Shown: positions 42,101-51,100 of the stretch, in pieces
Layout of the letters: every line of letters starts with the position of its first letter
Position numbering within the stretch: the first letter of the stretch is position 1
NCBI GenBank assembly: GCA_015654635.1
Contig: JAATGP010000035.1
Location: 166,557 to 230,556 of the forward strand
Source of the DNA: Alphaproteobacteria bacterium
GTDB taxonomy: Bacteria > Pseudomonadota > Alphaproteobacteria > Micropepsales > Micropepsaceae
Direction: 5' to 3'
Length of the DNA: 64,000 nucleotides
The notes under the pieces: model-generated
What the model was told of the DNA's origin: nothing
Seen by the model: only the letters and a program-made list of their open reading frames with translations
Databases searched by the model: none
Position numbers and translations under genes: made by a program

Positions 42101-44290
42101 ATGGACACGACGGATGTACTCTCGAAGCTCGCCGATGCAGCCGGCATCGAAAGCTATTATTGGGACATGCATGGCGTGCGGCACGAGACTGCACCGCAGA
42201 CCATCCGCGGCCTTTTGAAGGCCTTTGGCGTTGCCGCCGAAACCGACGCCAATGCCCAGGCTAGCCTGGAGATATTCTGGCGGGCGCCCTGGATGCGCCT
42301 GTTGCCGCCGGTGCTGGTTGCCGAAGGCGGCGAAGCCATTGGGGTCGCTTTGCGCTTGCCGCAAGAAGCGGTGCAGGGCGATCTCTCATGGACGCTGGCG
42401 TTGGAAGATGGCAGCCGGCGTGCCGGGGTTTGCCGTCTCGAAGACTTGCCGCATGACGACACCGCTTACTTTGATGGCAAGCAAATTTTCCAGCTTCGCC
42501 TGCAGCTTGAGCCCTTGCCGCTCGGCTATCACCGCTTCGAGGCGGGCGATGCCGTGATGGCTCTGATCGTGACGCCTAAGCATTGCTATCTGCCGCCGCA
42601 GTTTTCGACGCACAAGGTCTGGGGGCTGATGCTGCAGCTCTATTCGCTGAAGTCCCAAAACGATTGGGGTATTGGCGATTTTTCCGATCTCAAGCTTTTG
42701 ATCGACCATGTGGCGGGAGCGGGCGGCGACGCGATTGGCCTCAACCCGTTGCACACGCTCTTTCTCGATACGCCAGGGAACGCCAGTCCCTATTCGCCCT
42801 GCAGCCGTCTTTTCCGCAATCCTCTTTATCTCGATGTGACAGCCATTGCCGATTTTGCCGAATGCGAAACGGCGCGCCAATTGGCGAATAGCGGCATCTT
42901 TCGTGTCGCCTGCGAAACAGCCCGCGGCGCCGAACTGATTGATTATCCCACAGTGGCTTCGCTCAAGCTGCCGGTGCTGGAACTTCTCTATCGCAACTTC
43001 GCGGCAAACCATCTGGAGAAGGCCGACGTCCGCGCCGCCGGTTTTGCAGCCTATCTTCGCGATAAGGGGAAGGATCTTGACGGCCTCTGCGAATTTCAGG
43101 CTTTGGCCGAGGAATTCGGCACCCATGATTGGCCGCGCTGGCCGCAGCAATTTCGCGATCGTGACGAATCCGCACTCGCCGCTTTCCGCCAAAGCCATGC
43201 TGGTCGCATCCGCTTCTTCGCTTACCTGCAATGGCAGTGCGAGTTGCAGTTCATGGAAGCGGCAGAGCAGGCCACAACACGCGGGATGGCGGTTGGGCTC
43301 TATAACGATCTTGCCGTCAGCGTCGATTCCTCAAGCGCTGATCATTGGACGCATCAGCGCCATTTCGCCAGCGGAGTCCGCGTCGGGGCGCCGCCCGATC
43401 CCTTTAATGAGAAAGGGCAGGATTGGGGCGTGGTGCCGCTCAATCCTTTGCATTTGCACGAGACCGGATTTTCCCATTTCGCCGCCCTGCTGCGCGCCAA
43501 TATGCGTTACGCGGGGGCGCTGCGGATCGATCATGTGATGGGGCTGACGCGTCTCTTCCTCATTCCACCTGGCGGTACGCCCACGTCGGGCGCTTATGTG
43601 CGCTATCCGCTGAGAGAGCTTCTCGCCGTTGCGGCGCTGGAGAGTCAGCGCAATCATTGCCTGATCATTGGCGAGGATTTGGGCACCGTGCCCGCGGGTT
43701 TCCGTAAGTGCCTGGCGGAGGCCTGTGTGCTGTCGAGCCGCGTGTTTTATTTCGAGCGCGCGGAGGATGGGTTCAAACCGCCTAAGGATTATCCCGGGCT
43801 CGCCGCCGTGTCGGTGTCGACACATGATCTGGCGACCTTGGAAGGTTATTGGGTGGGCGCCGATCTGGCCGCCAAGAATCAGCTTGGCCTCTTCAAGGAC
43901 GAAGCGGAAAAAAACAATGCCTTGGCAGAACGCGCGCAGGATAAAGAGCATCTCTTGGCGGCGCTCGCCGTACAAGGGCTATTGCCGCAGGGCATTGCGC
44001 CCGGTAATGCGGAAACCCTCGTATGGACCCCACAATTGACCGCCGCCGTACACGCCTATCTGGGCGAGGCGCCGTCGACGCTCTTTATGGTGCAAATGGA
44101 CGATTTGGTCGGTCAGCTGCATCAGGCCAATCTGCCGGGCAGTGTCACCGAATACCCCAATTGGCGCCGCCGCTTGGTGAAGACCCTGGAAGAACTCTTC
44201 GCCAATCCGCAGCTGCAGAACGCCATGGCAGCTATCGGCAAGACGAGAGCGCAAGCGGCCTGCGTTGCGAGCACGGGGCATAAAGCATAG
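42101..44290 (+). CDS. malQ: 4-alpha-glucanotransferase (amylomaltase)
   Basis: A 729-residue GH77 enzyme that transfers maltosyl or longer units between maltodextrins, recycling short chains left by phosphorylase and debranching. An E. coli-like N-terminal extension precedes KVWGLMLQLYSLKSQNDWGIGDFSDL. Catalytic segments are LRIDHVMGLTRLFLIP (nucleophile Asp), IGEDLGTVP (acid Glu) and VSTHDLATLEGYW. ATG 42101 with GAGGGG just upstream is chosen; ATG 42086, overlapping the glgX stop, is possible and adds 5 residues. A cyclic-nucleotide-binding protein gene follows 26 bp later. Confidence 0.95.
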   Translation: MDTTDVLSKLADAAGIESYYWDMHGVRHETAPQTIRGLLKAFGVAAETDANAQASLEIFWRAPWMRLLPPVLVAEGGEAIGVALRLPQEAVQGDLSWTLALEDGSRRAGVCRLEDLPHDDTAYFDGKQIFQLRLQLEPLPLGYHRFEAGDAVMALIVTPKHCYLPPQFSTHKVWGLMLQLYSLKSQNDWGIGDFSDLKLLIDHVAGAGGDAIGLNPLHTLFLDTPGNASPYSPCSRLFRNPLYLDVTAIADFAECETARQLANSGIFRVACETARGAELIDYPTVASLKLPVLELLYRNFAANHLEKADVRAAGFAAYLRDKGKDLDGLCEFQALAEEFGTHDWPRWPQQFRDRDESALAAFRQSHAGRIRFFAYLQWQCELQFMEAAEQATTRGMAVGLYNDLAVSVDSSSADHWTHQRHFASGVRVGAPPDPFNEKGQDWGVVPLNPLHLHETGFSHFAALLRANMRYAGALRIDHVMGLTRLFLIPPGGTPTSGAYVRYPLRELLAVAALESQRNHCLIIGEDLGTVPAGFRKCLAEACVLSSRVFYFERAEDGFKPPKDYPGLAAVSVSTHDLATLEGYWVGADLAAKNQLGLFKDEAEKNNALAERAQDKEHLLAALAVQGLLPQGIAPGNAETLVWTPQLTAAVHAYLGEAPSTLFMVQMDDLVGQLHQANLPGSVTEYPNWRRRLVKTLEELFANPQLQNAMAAIGKTRAQAACVASTGHKA

Positions 44291-44316
44291 GGTCCGAGGC
44301 TCAAAGGAGAGGCGCG

Positions 44317-44760
44317 ATGGAAGGTCTGGAACGGTTTTTGCGCGAGCACAGCTTCTTTGCCGGAATGGCGCCCGCCTATATCGATATCCTCACAGGCTGC
44401 GCCATGAATGTCCGCTTTGAAGAGGGTGATTATCTCTTCCACGAAGGCGATATCGCGGATCATCTCTATCTTGTGCGTGCGGGGCGGGTGGGGCTGGAAA
44501 TTAATAAACCAGGGGCTTCCGTCACCATCCAGACAGTGGGCGAAAGTGATATCGTGGGTGCCTCCTGGCTGGTGCCGCCTTACCGCCGCGGGCTTTCCGC
44601 CAGGGCCCTCGAACGGACGCGCGCCATCGCGCTCGATGCGGCCTGTTTGCGCGGCAAGTGCGAAGACAATCACGATCTCGGCTACGAGATGATGAAGCGC
44701 TTCATGCCGGTTCTGATCCAGCGCCTGCGCGCGGCCCGCCTGCAGATTCTGGGCAGCTGA
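44317..44760 (+). CDS. Stand-alone cyclic nucleotide-binding domain protein
   Basis: A 147-residue protein made of one cNMP-binding (Crp-like) beta-barrel: LERFLREHSFFAGMAPAYIDIL, FEEGDYLFHEGDIADHLYLVRAGRVGLEI, then a phosphate-binding-cassette-like segment and a C-terminal helix. There is no helix-turn-helix, so it is not a classic transcription factor. The RBS AGGAGAGG is strong. It follows malQ closely, so it may be the last gene of the glycogen operon. It could sense a nucleotide and act on a partner protein, but the partner is unknown and ligand binding is not assured. Confidence 0.82.
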   Translation: MEGLERFLREHSFFAGMAPAYIDILTGCAMNVRFEEGDYLFHEGDIADHLYLVRAGRVGLEINKPGASVTIQTVGESDIVGASWLVPPYRRGLSARALERTRAIALDAACLRGKCEDNHDLGYEMMKRFMPVLIQRLRAARLQILGS

Positions 44761-44771
44761 CAGCGCAAGCC

Positions 44772-45167
44772 CTAGCGCGGCGCCGGTTTTGCCGCCTTGG
44801 CTTTCACAGTTTTCTTGGTGGTCGCGGCCGCGATGACGGTTTTAGCAGCCCCATTGGTCTTTTTTTGCGTGCCTTCGGCAGCTTTGACCGCGACTGCCTT
44901 CTCCGCTATGGGCTTTTCCGGAGCCACTTTGTTGGTCGCGGCTTTTTTCTTGGCGGACTTTTTCGTGACCATAGCTGTCTCAGAGGAATGTGACGCCGGG
45001 ATCTGTGCTGCCTCCTTGGCAGGCGGTTCGCTCAAGATTTCAGCTTCTGCCAGCTGCCAGTGCGCCTCTTCGCGTCCCTGAGGGCGGCCTTCCCGCTCCC
45101 AAATATGATAGGCGCAGAGCGCAATCGCCTTGCGGATGTCATCTGGAATCGGCTTCTTCGTTTTCAT
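44772..45167 (-). CDS. DUF2934 protein with Lys/Ala-rich, histone H1-like tail
   Basis: A 131-residue protein. Residues about 5-50 form a DUF2934 domain (IRKAIALCAYHIWEREGRPQGREEAHWQLAEAEIL). From about residue 70 the chain is almost only Lys, Ala, Thr, Val and Pro, with repeated KK, AAK and TKK groups, like bacterial histone H1-like tails that bind nucleic acid nonspecifically. The start at 45167 follows GGAG. It runs against the end of the cyclic-nucleotide-binding gene, 11 bp apart. Function unknown; nucleic acid binding is inferred from composition only. Confidence 0.8.
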   Translation of the reverse strand: MKTKKPIPDDIRKAIALCAYHIWEREGRPQGREEAHWQLAEAEILSEPPAKEAAQIPASHSSETAMVTKKSAKKKAATNKVAPEKPIAEKAVAVKAAEGTQKKTNGAAKTVIAAATTKKTVKAKAAKPAPR

Positions 45168-45250
45168 CTTCGCCTCCGGGATTCAACGTCTAGGGCAAAG
45201 CCTTGCAATTGCTAAACCAATTTTTTCTGACAGTCCCCGGGTTTCCGGAC

Positions 45251-45285
45251 AAAAGAAAACGCCGGCCATCTTTCGACGACCGGCG
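45251..45285 (-). terminator. Terminator of the PFOR/Nfn operon
   Basis: On the minus strand: 11-bp stem CGCCGGTCGTC / GATGGCCGGCG with GAAA loop (two G-U pairs), followed by TTTTCTTTT. It lies 22 bp after the stop of the fused Nfn-like gene. Confidence 0.93.
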
Positions 45286-45306
45286 CTGGGTAGTTGGGTA
45301 GGACGA

Positions 45307-48141
45307 CTAGAGGCCGTGTTTGGCTTTACTTTCGGCTTCTTGCACTTTGAACTGGTTGAAGCGCGGTAGGAACTTGTCCCAGTCGATGATGTGGGCGTCG
45401 AGTTCCGGGCCATCGATACAAGCGTGCTTGCGCACCATTTTGCCATTGATGGTCACCGGCACCATGCAGGCGCCGCACATGCCCGTCGCATCCACCATGA
45501 TGGAGTTGAGGCTGACTACGGTCGGCACCTGATACTTCAGTGTCAGCTCCGAGACAGCACGCATCATCAACGGCGGTCCGATGGCGATTACTTCGGCGAT
45601 CTTGCGGTTCTTATAGGATTTGTTGTCGTCCAACCACGCCTGCAGCGGGGTGGTGACAAAACCCTTCATACCGAAAGTACCGTCATTGGTGCAGTAGACC
45701 ACGTCAAGCTGTTCGCCGAACTCGGCTTGCAGTGCATCCACCCGTTCGCCGTCACCGACCCAGAACAATGCGTCCTTGTTGCGGTAGCCGGCGATGAGGG
45801 TGACGTGATTGCCGAGGCGCAGATGGGCGCGGGCAATCGGATAGACCGGCGGCAGGCCGACACCGCCCGCACAGAACACGACCGTCTCATCGGCGGCGTA
45901 TTTGTGTAAGTGGGAGGGCTGACCGAGCGGGCCCGCAATGCCTTCCAGGGATTCGCCGACTTTCATGGCGTTGATCTGGATGGAGCTGGTGCCCATTCCT
46001 TGGATGACCAGGGTGATGGTTCCAGCCTTGGCATCCCAATCGGCCAGCGTCAGCGGGATCAACTCCCCTTTGGGGGTGGAGAGCACGCGAACGAACTGAC
46101 CGGCTTGCGCCGTCTTGGCCACCATCGGTGCCTTGACGGTGATCTCCACGATACCAACAGCGATATCGCGGCGGCCGACGATAGTGTACTTGGTCTGCGC
46201 CTTTGTGGTGTATTCCCCAGCCCGCTTGACCAGATCTTTAATCTGCGCCGTTGTGAAGGGATTTTCTGCAGCAATCTGAATGGCGGCGGATTTGCCATCA
46301 CCTGCCGCATTGACCGCCGTGGAGCCGCCGCGGGTGGCATCGCCGCCCGAGTAGACGTCTTTCAGTGTCGTTTCTGCCCCGTGCTCGACCACCAGCGTAC
46401 CCCATTTCGAGGTTTTGATACGGGGTTCGCTGTCTTTGATGATCGGGTTGGAGTCGTTGCCCAGCGCCATGATCACGAGGTCAACCGGGATGGTCTCGGT
46501 CTTGCCCGTGGGCACCGGCGAACGGCGGCCAGATGCGTCGGGGGCGCCCAGCTCCATGATGTCGAGCTTGCAATGGCAGACCTTGTGATCACCACCCGAA
46601 ATGAACTCGGTGGGGCCACGCAGCACTGACAGCGCGATGCCTTCTTCCAGAGCATGTGCCAGTTCTTCGACACGCGCCGGCATCTCTTTCTTGGTACGGC
46701 GATAGACGATGGTGACATTCGCGCCCAAACGCTTGGAGGTGCGCGCCGCATCCATCGCGGTGTTGCCACCGCCGATGATGATGACGTTCTTGTCCTTCAC
46801 GATGGGAAGCGGGGTCTCATATTCGTCCAGCCGTGCCTGCATCAGGTTCACGCGGGTGAGGAATTCATTGGCACTCATCACGCCGTTGAGGTGCTCGCCC
46901 GGAATGTTCATGAAGCGCGGCAGACCCGCACCGGTACCGACAAAGATCTTGTAGAAGCCGGCATCTTTGAGGTCTTGGATAGAGGCCGTTTTGCCGACGA
47001 CGAAGTTCTTGACGAACTTACCGCCGAGACGGTCGATCTTGCTGACCACATCGTCGATCAGCGCGTTGGGCAGACGGAATTCGGGAATGCCGTAGCGCAA
47101 CACACCGCCGAGATCGTGGAAAGCTTCGAACACCGTCACCGGATAGCCTTCAACCGACAATAGATAGGCGTTGATCAGGCCGGCAGGACCCGAGCCGACG
47201 ACCGCGATCGGCGGCTTCTCGGCATGCACCCACGGGCTGACATAATTTGCCCACTCGGCCTGATCGATACCCTTTTCCTGCTCTTCCAGACGCTGGCGCT
47301 CAGGTAGATACCATTCGAGCTGGCCGATTTCGATCGGCTGACCCGAGATATTGCAGACGCCCTGGCACTGATGCTCCTGCGGACAGACGCGGCCGGTAAC
47401 ATTCGGCAGCGGGTTACAGGCCTGGATCAGCTTCATGGCGTCCTTGAGTTTTCCCTGTCCCAGAAGATTGATCATCTCGGGGACATGGATCACCAGCGGG
47501 CAGCCGCCCTTCTTTTTGCCATTGATCAGGGCGCCAAGCTCGCAGGGGCGATCCTGGCACTGCTTGTCGCGCAGCACTTCGAGCCAGACGAAGAGGTCAA
47601 CCTCGCGCATGGAGTAGCCCAATGCGCGATAGCCGAGATAGCCCGTCGTGACGAGTTCGAAGTCGTTCTGCCGCTCTTCGGCGGGCCGGACGTAGGGGTG
47701 GATGAAATTCCCGCTCGGCCAGTTTTCCGAAAGTCCCTTGAACATCGGATAGCGGCCGCCGAGGTGCTTGTCGATGGCGACGATGAACTTGCGTTTGAAC
47801 TTGAGCGGAGCCGCCCAAATGAAGCGCTGCAGAATCGTCGACATGTCATCGCCGCGCAGCAGGATGTTCCACAGCGCCGTGGTGAATTCGACGCCGAGTT
47901 CGTCCTGCTTGAATTCCCAGGCAATGGCCTGAGTGCCGTCTTCGATGAAGACCTGGCGCAGGGATTTGGGATCGTTCAGAAGGCGCCGCTGCAAAAGCCT
48001 CAGCTGCTTCTGGAAGACCTGGAAGGCTTCTGTGCCCTCCAGCTCCTCGATCTCATTTTCCGTCGTTTCGAGAACACTCGCTACCTGACGGTAACGCGCG
48101 AGGTCCTCGCCGACAGTGTCTTTTGTTGCTTCACTGCCCAT
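45307..48141 (-). CDS. Fused NfnB-NfnA-like ferredoxin:NAD(P)+ oxidoreductase with extra N-terminal domain
   Basis: A 944-residue flavoprotein. Residues about 1-190 are an unrecognised, partly coiled-coil N-terminal domain. From about 194 comes a GltD/NfnB-like module: cysteine segments CQDRPC, GGCP and GRVCPQEHQCQGVC for [4Fe-4S] clusters, the FAD motif VVGSGPAG (about 315) and the NAD(P)H motif IIIGGGNTAMDAA (about 457). From about 655 an NfnA/SudB-like ferredoxin-NADP reductase module follows, ending in a [2Fe-2S] site (D-x3-MCGACM, then HACIDGPE). Nfn enzymes couple reduced ferredoxin, NADH and NADPH by electron bifurcation; the related glutamate-synthase-like sulfide dehydrogenase is an alternative name. 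The start overlaps the PFOR stop by 11 bp, with GGAG upstream, so the two proteins are made together. It probably takes electrons from PFOR to NAD(P). Confidence 0.85.
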   Translation of the reverse strand: MGSEATKDTVGEDLARYRQVASVLETTENEIEELEGTEAFQVFQKQLRLLQRRLLNDPKSLRQVFIEDGTQAIAWEFKQDELGVEFTTALWNILLRGDDMSTILQRFIWAAPLKFKRKFIVAIDKHLGGRYPMFKGLSENWPSGNFIHPYVRPAEERQNDFELVTTGYLGYRALGYSMREVDLFVWLEVLRDKQCQDRPCELGALINGKKKGGCPLVIHVPEMINLLGQGKLKDAMKLIQACNPLPNVTGRVCPQEHQCQGVCNISGQPIEIGQLEWYLPERQRLEEQEKGIDQAEWANYVSPWVHAEKPPIAVVGSGPAGLINAYLLSVEGYPVTVFEAFHDLGGVLRYGIPEFRLPNALIDDVVSKIDRLGGKFVKNFVVGKTASIQDLKDAGFYKIFVGTGAGLPRFMNIPGEHLNGVMSANEFLTRVNLMQARLDEYETPLPIVKDKNVIIIGGGNTAMDAARTSKRLGANVTIVYRRTKKEMPARVEELAHALEEGIALSVLRGPTEFISGGDHKVCHCKLDIMELGAPDASGRRSPVPTGKTETIPVDLVIMALGNDSNPIIKDSEPRIKTSKWGTLVVEHGAETTLKDVYSGGDATRGGSTAVNAAGDGKSAAIQIAAENPFTTAQIKDLVKRAGEYTTKAQTKYTIVGRRDIAVGIVEITVKAPMVAKTAQAGQFVRVLSTPKGELIPLTLADWDAKAGTITLVIQGMGTSSIQINAMKVGESLEGIAGPLGQPSHLHKYAADETVVFCAGGVGLPPVYPIARAHLRLGNHVTLIAGYRNKDALFWVGDGERVDALQAEFGEQLDVVYCTNDGTFGMKGFVTTPLQAWLDDNKSYKNRKIAEVIAIGPPLMMRAVSELTLKYQVPTVVSLNSIMVDATGMCGACMVPVTINGKMVRKHACIDGPELDAHIIDWDKFLPRFNQFKVQEAESKAKHGL

Positions 48142-51100
48142 GAACGATCTCCGCATCGCAATTGGCGGCCACGCGAGCCACTTTGGCTTTCAGTTCCGCC
48201 GTCACTTTCACCTTTTCGACCGCGCCAGGAATCATGTGCGCGACCTCTTTGGGCGAACCATCGACGACGATCTTGGTCTTCTCGAACAGTTCAGGAACAT
48301 CCGTGTAGCAAGTCTTGCAGTTGGTGCATTTGGCGATGTTGACATCGTCAAAGCTGGCCACGGCACTACCGTTGGCGGGTGCTATCGGAGCTGCAGTTGC
48401 CGGAGCCGCAGGGGCGCCGAGACCGAGGCTGAGGCCGCTGGAAGCGGGGGCCTTGGAAGACGCTGCGAGCTCGCTCATGGCTTGGGCAATGCTGTCGAGC
48501 GTGGTCTCACGGTCGTTGATTGCAGCATTGTACTTAGCGGTGATGGCTTCGAGTTCGGCCTTGTGGTTGGCATCGACCAACTCGACATTGATACCGGCCA
48601 GATACTGGAGGGTACGCCAGTATTTGCGCCGCTCTTCGACGAGGTGAACGATGGTGTGCGAGACTTCGAGCTTGACCAGCTTCTTCTTATCGTCGGTGGA
48701 GTAGACGAATGGCACTTTGCCTGTCCGTTCGCCAGCCGGCAGAGCAACGTAGTCGGCGATGACAACCGCATCGGCATCGGCAGCCAGTTTGCGGAACTGC
48801 TTCTTGAAGCGGGTTTCGTTATGCGCGAAATCCGCAGGCGTGAAGGGCAGATCCATCAGTTTGGTCTCGCCACCCTCGACATATTCGAGCGTGAAGGTAC
48901 CCCAGTCCTTGGTCGGTTCCGGATTGCCGTCCAGCGAATAGCGGCTGTGCAGGTCCGGTCCCTTACGCGGATCGTGAATGAAGAGCGGGCTGATGCGGGA
49001 CTCAACCGCCATACGGCCATGTTCGCTGGAAGCGGAGTCGGCAATGCCCTGTTCGCCCTGGCAAGGGGTATAGACGTCGAGAACCGCCGGGCCGTCATTG
49101 TGGTTCAGGTATTCCATCACCGAATGCAGGAAATGGCCCTGCAAGGCGGCGGCGGACTGCACCACGAAGACATTCGGATGGAAGGTCGCGATCAGGCCCA
49201 GGTCCTTGCGGTCTTCCTGCTTGCCGTGATGGGCTGCACCGAAGCGCGCCAGATCGGCGTCGTGGCCGGTCAGGGTCGAAGTAGAGGCCTGGCCGCCGGT
49301 GTTGGAATAGGCACCGGTGTTGAGCACCACGACCTTGACTGGGGTCGAGGTGGCCAGAAGACGCGACAGGGCCCCGAAGCCGATGTCATAGGTGGCACCG
49401 TCGCCGCCCATGCTGATCACGGTCGGCAGCAAGTTCAGCTCTTCGGTGGAGAAATGGCTCCAGCTGAAGGTGCGGAAGAACTTGTCGTGGACGGCCGGAT
49501 CATACTCGTCTTCGAGTTCAAGCTTGGCCGTGCGCAGTGCGATGATGTCGCCCGTCGCTTCGGCTGCCAGACCTTCGAAGATGCCCTTGGCAACGGCGGG
49601 GGTGTCCTGGAACAGGCTGTTCACCCAGGGGTCGTTGTAGGGGTTGAAGGGGAAAGTCGAGGCATAAACGCTCGAGCAACCTGTCGCATTGGCAATCACG
49701 GTCGAGGCCGGGCCGTTGCCGGTTGGGCCGCTTTCGAGATTGAACAGGCGCTTTTCCAGGGTCTTGATCGCCTTGGCGATGCGCTCCGCGCGAACCGGTT
49801 CGCTCACCGTGGCAAGCTTCGCGGTCAGCTTGGTGATCACGCCTTCCACGTCTTTGAGGTGATCCTTGCGGCGACGCTCCTGGATGGCGCGGTTGGTGGA
49901 GGTGACGATACGGATCGCCGTCACTTCACCGCAACCGCGGCAGGCACCATGGCCGCCCGTCGTGGCATAGTAGTTGTTGCGGTCCAGCATCAGGCGCTTG
50001 ATGTCGCCATCGGGCTTGGTGGCCGCATCGGTGAAGCGCCCCGCGGTGTTGGGTGTGCGGCTCAGGAATTCGAAGCGGGTCTGGAGGTTTTCCAGAAGCG
50101 CTTCATCCTGCTGGCGGGTCTGAAGGGCATGGGGTCCGCAGACCTCGACACATTCCAGACAACCCGAGCACTTCCACGGATCGACAGCCGCGGAGAACAG
50201 GCCGCCGGAACCGGGATTGGCTTTTTCCATCGCGTCGAAGAACGGCTTGGTCTTGGCCACCGGGAACACTGAAAGGGCCGCCGCAAGCTTGCCGAGGTTC
50301 TTCTTGAGGACGGCATTGTCAGTGTCGAGCTTCTCGGCGGCAGCCGCAACAACCTCGTGGAAGACGAGGGCGTCTTTGGCTTGGCGATAGCTCTCGCGAA
50401 CCGAGTCGGACAGGGCGGCAACCTGCTCGCGCAAGCCGTCGCGCTGGGCGGGGGCAAGATCGAGCTGGCGGATCGCCACATTGAGCAGATCGCGGATGTC
50501 ATGAACCGTGTTGGGGATCGCAGCATCCGGGCAAACCAGGGTGCATTCCATGCAACCGGTGCAGAGTTCGGCATGGAACTCCGGCACTTGGCGGCGGAAC
50601 AAACCCTTTTCTTTGTCGGCAGCACTGCCCGACGGCAGGAAGCTGCCGGTACCCGGCATCACCGGGGCTTCGGAGATCGTACCATCGCGGAAGGGCTGGG
50701 CAACGATATCCTCGAAATACTCGGCATCGAGGAAGTTGGAGCTGGCACCCGGCTTGTTGGCTTTGCACATATGGGCCGAGATGTCGTTGGTCATGCTGCT
50801 GACCTTGGCCGGAACTTTTTCGGCTTCGATGAAAGCAGCGGAGCTGTAATCGACGCGATGGGTCGCTTCGAAGGCTTCCTTGATGACGGTGAGGTTGCCC
50901 TCGACGACCGCCGCGCCCTTGGCGCCGAACTTCTTCTGCAGGTCCTTGCGGATCTTATCCAGCATGGCCTCTTCGCTGGCACCCGCCACGATGCGATCGA
51001 CATGGCCGCAAATGGCGCCGATGAAGGCGATGCCCATCATGCGGGTTTCAAGTTCCGGGGTCGGGGCATGCGGCTTGGCGACCTTGAAGCCATCGATGAT

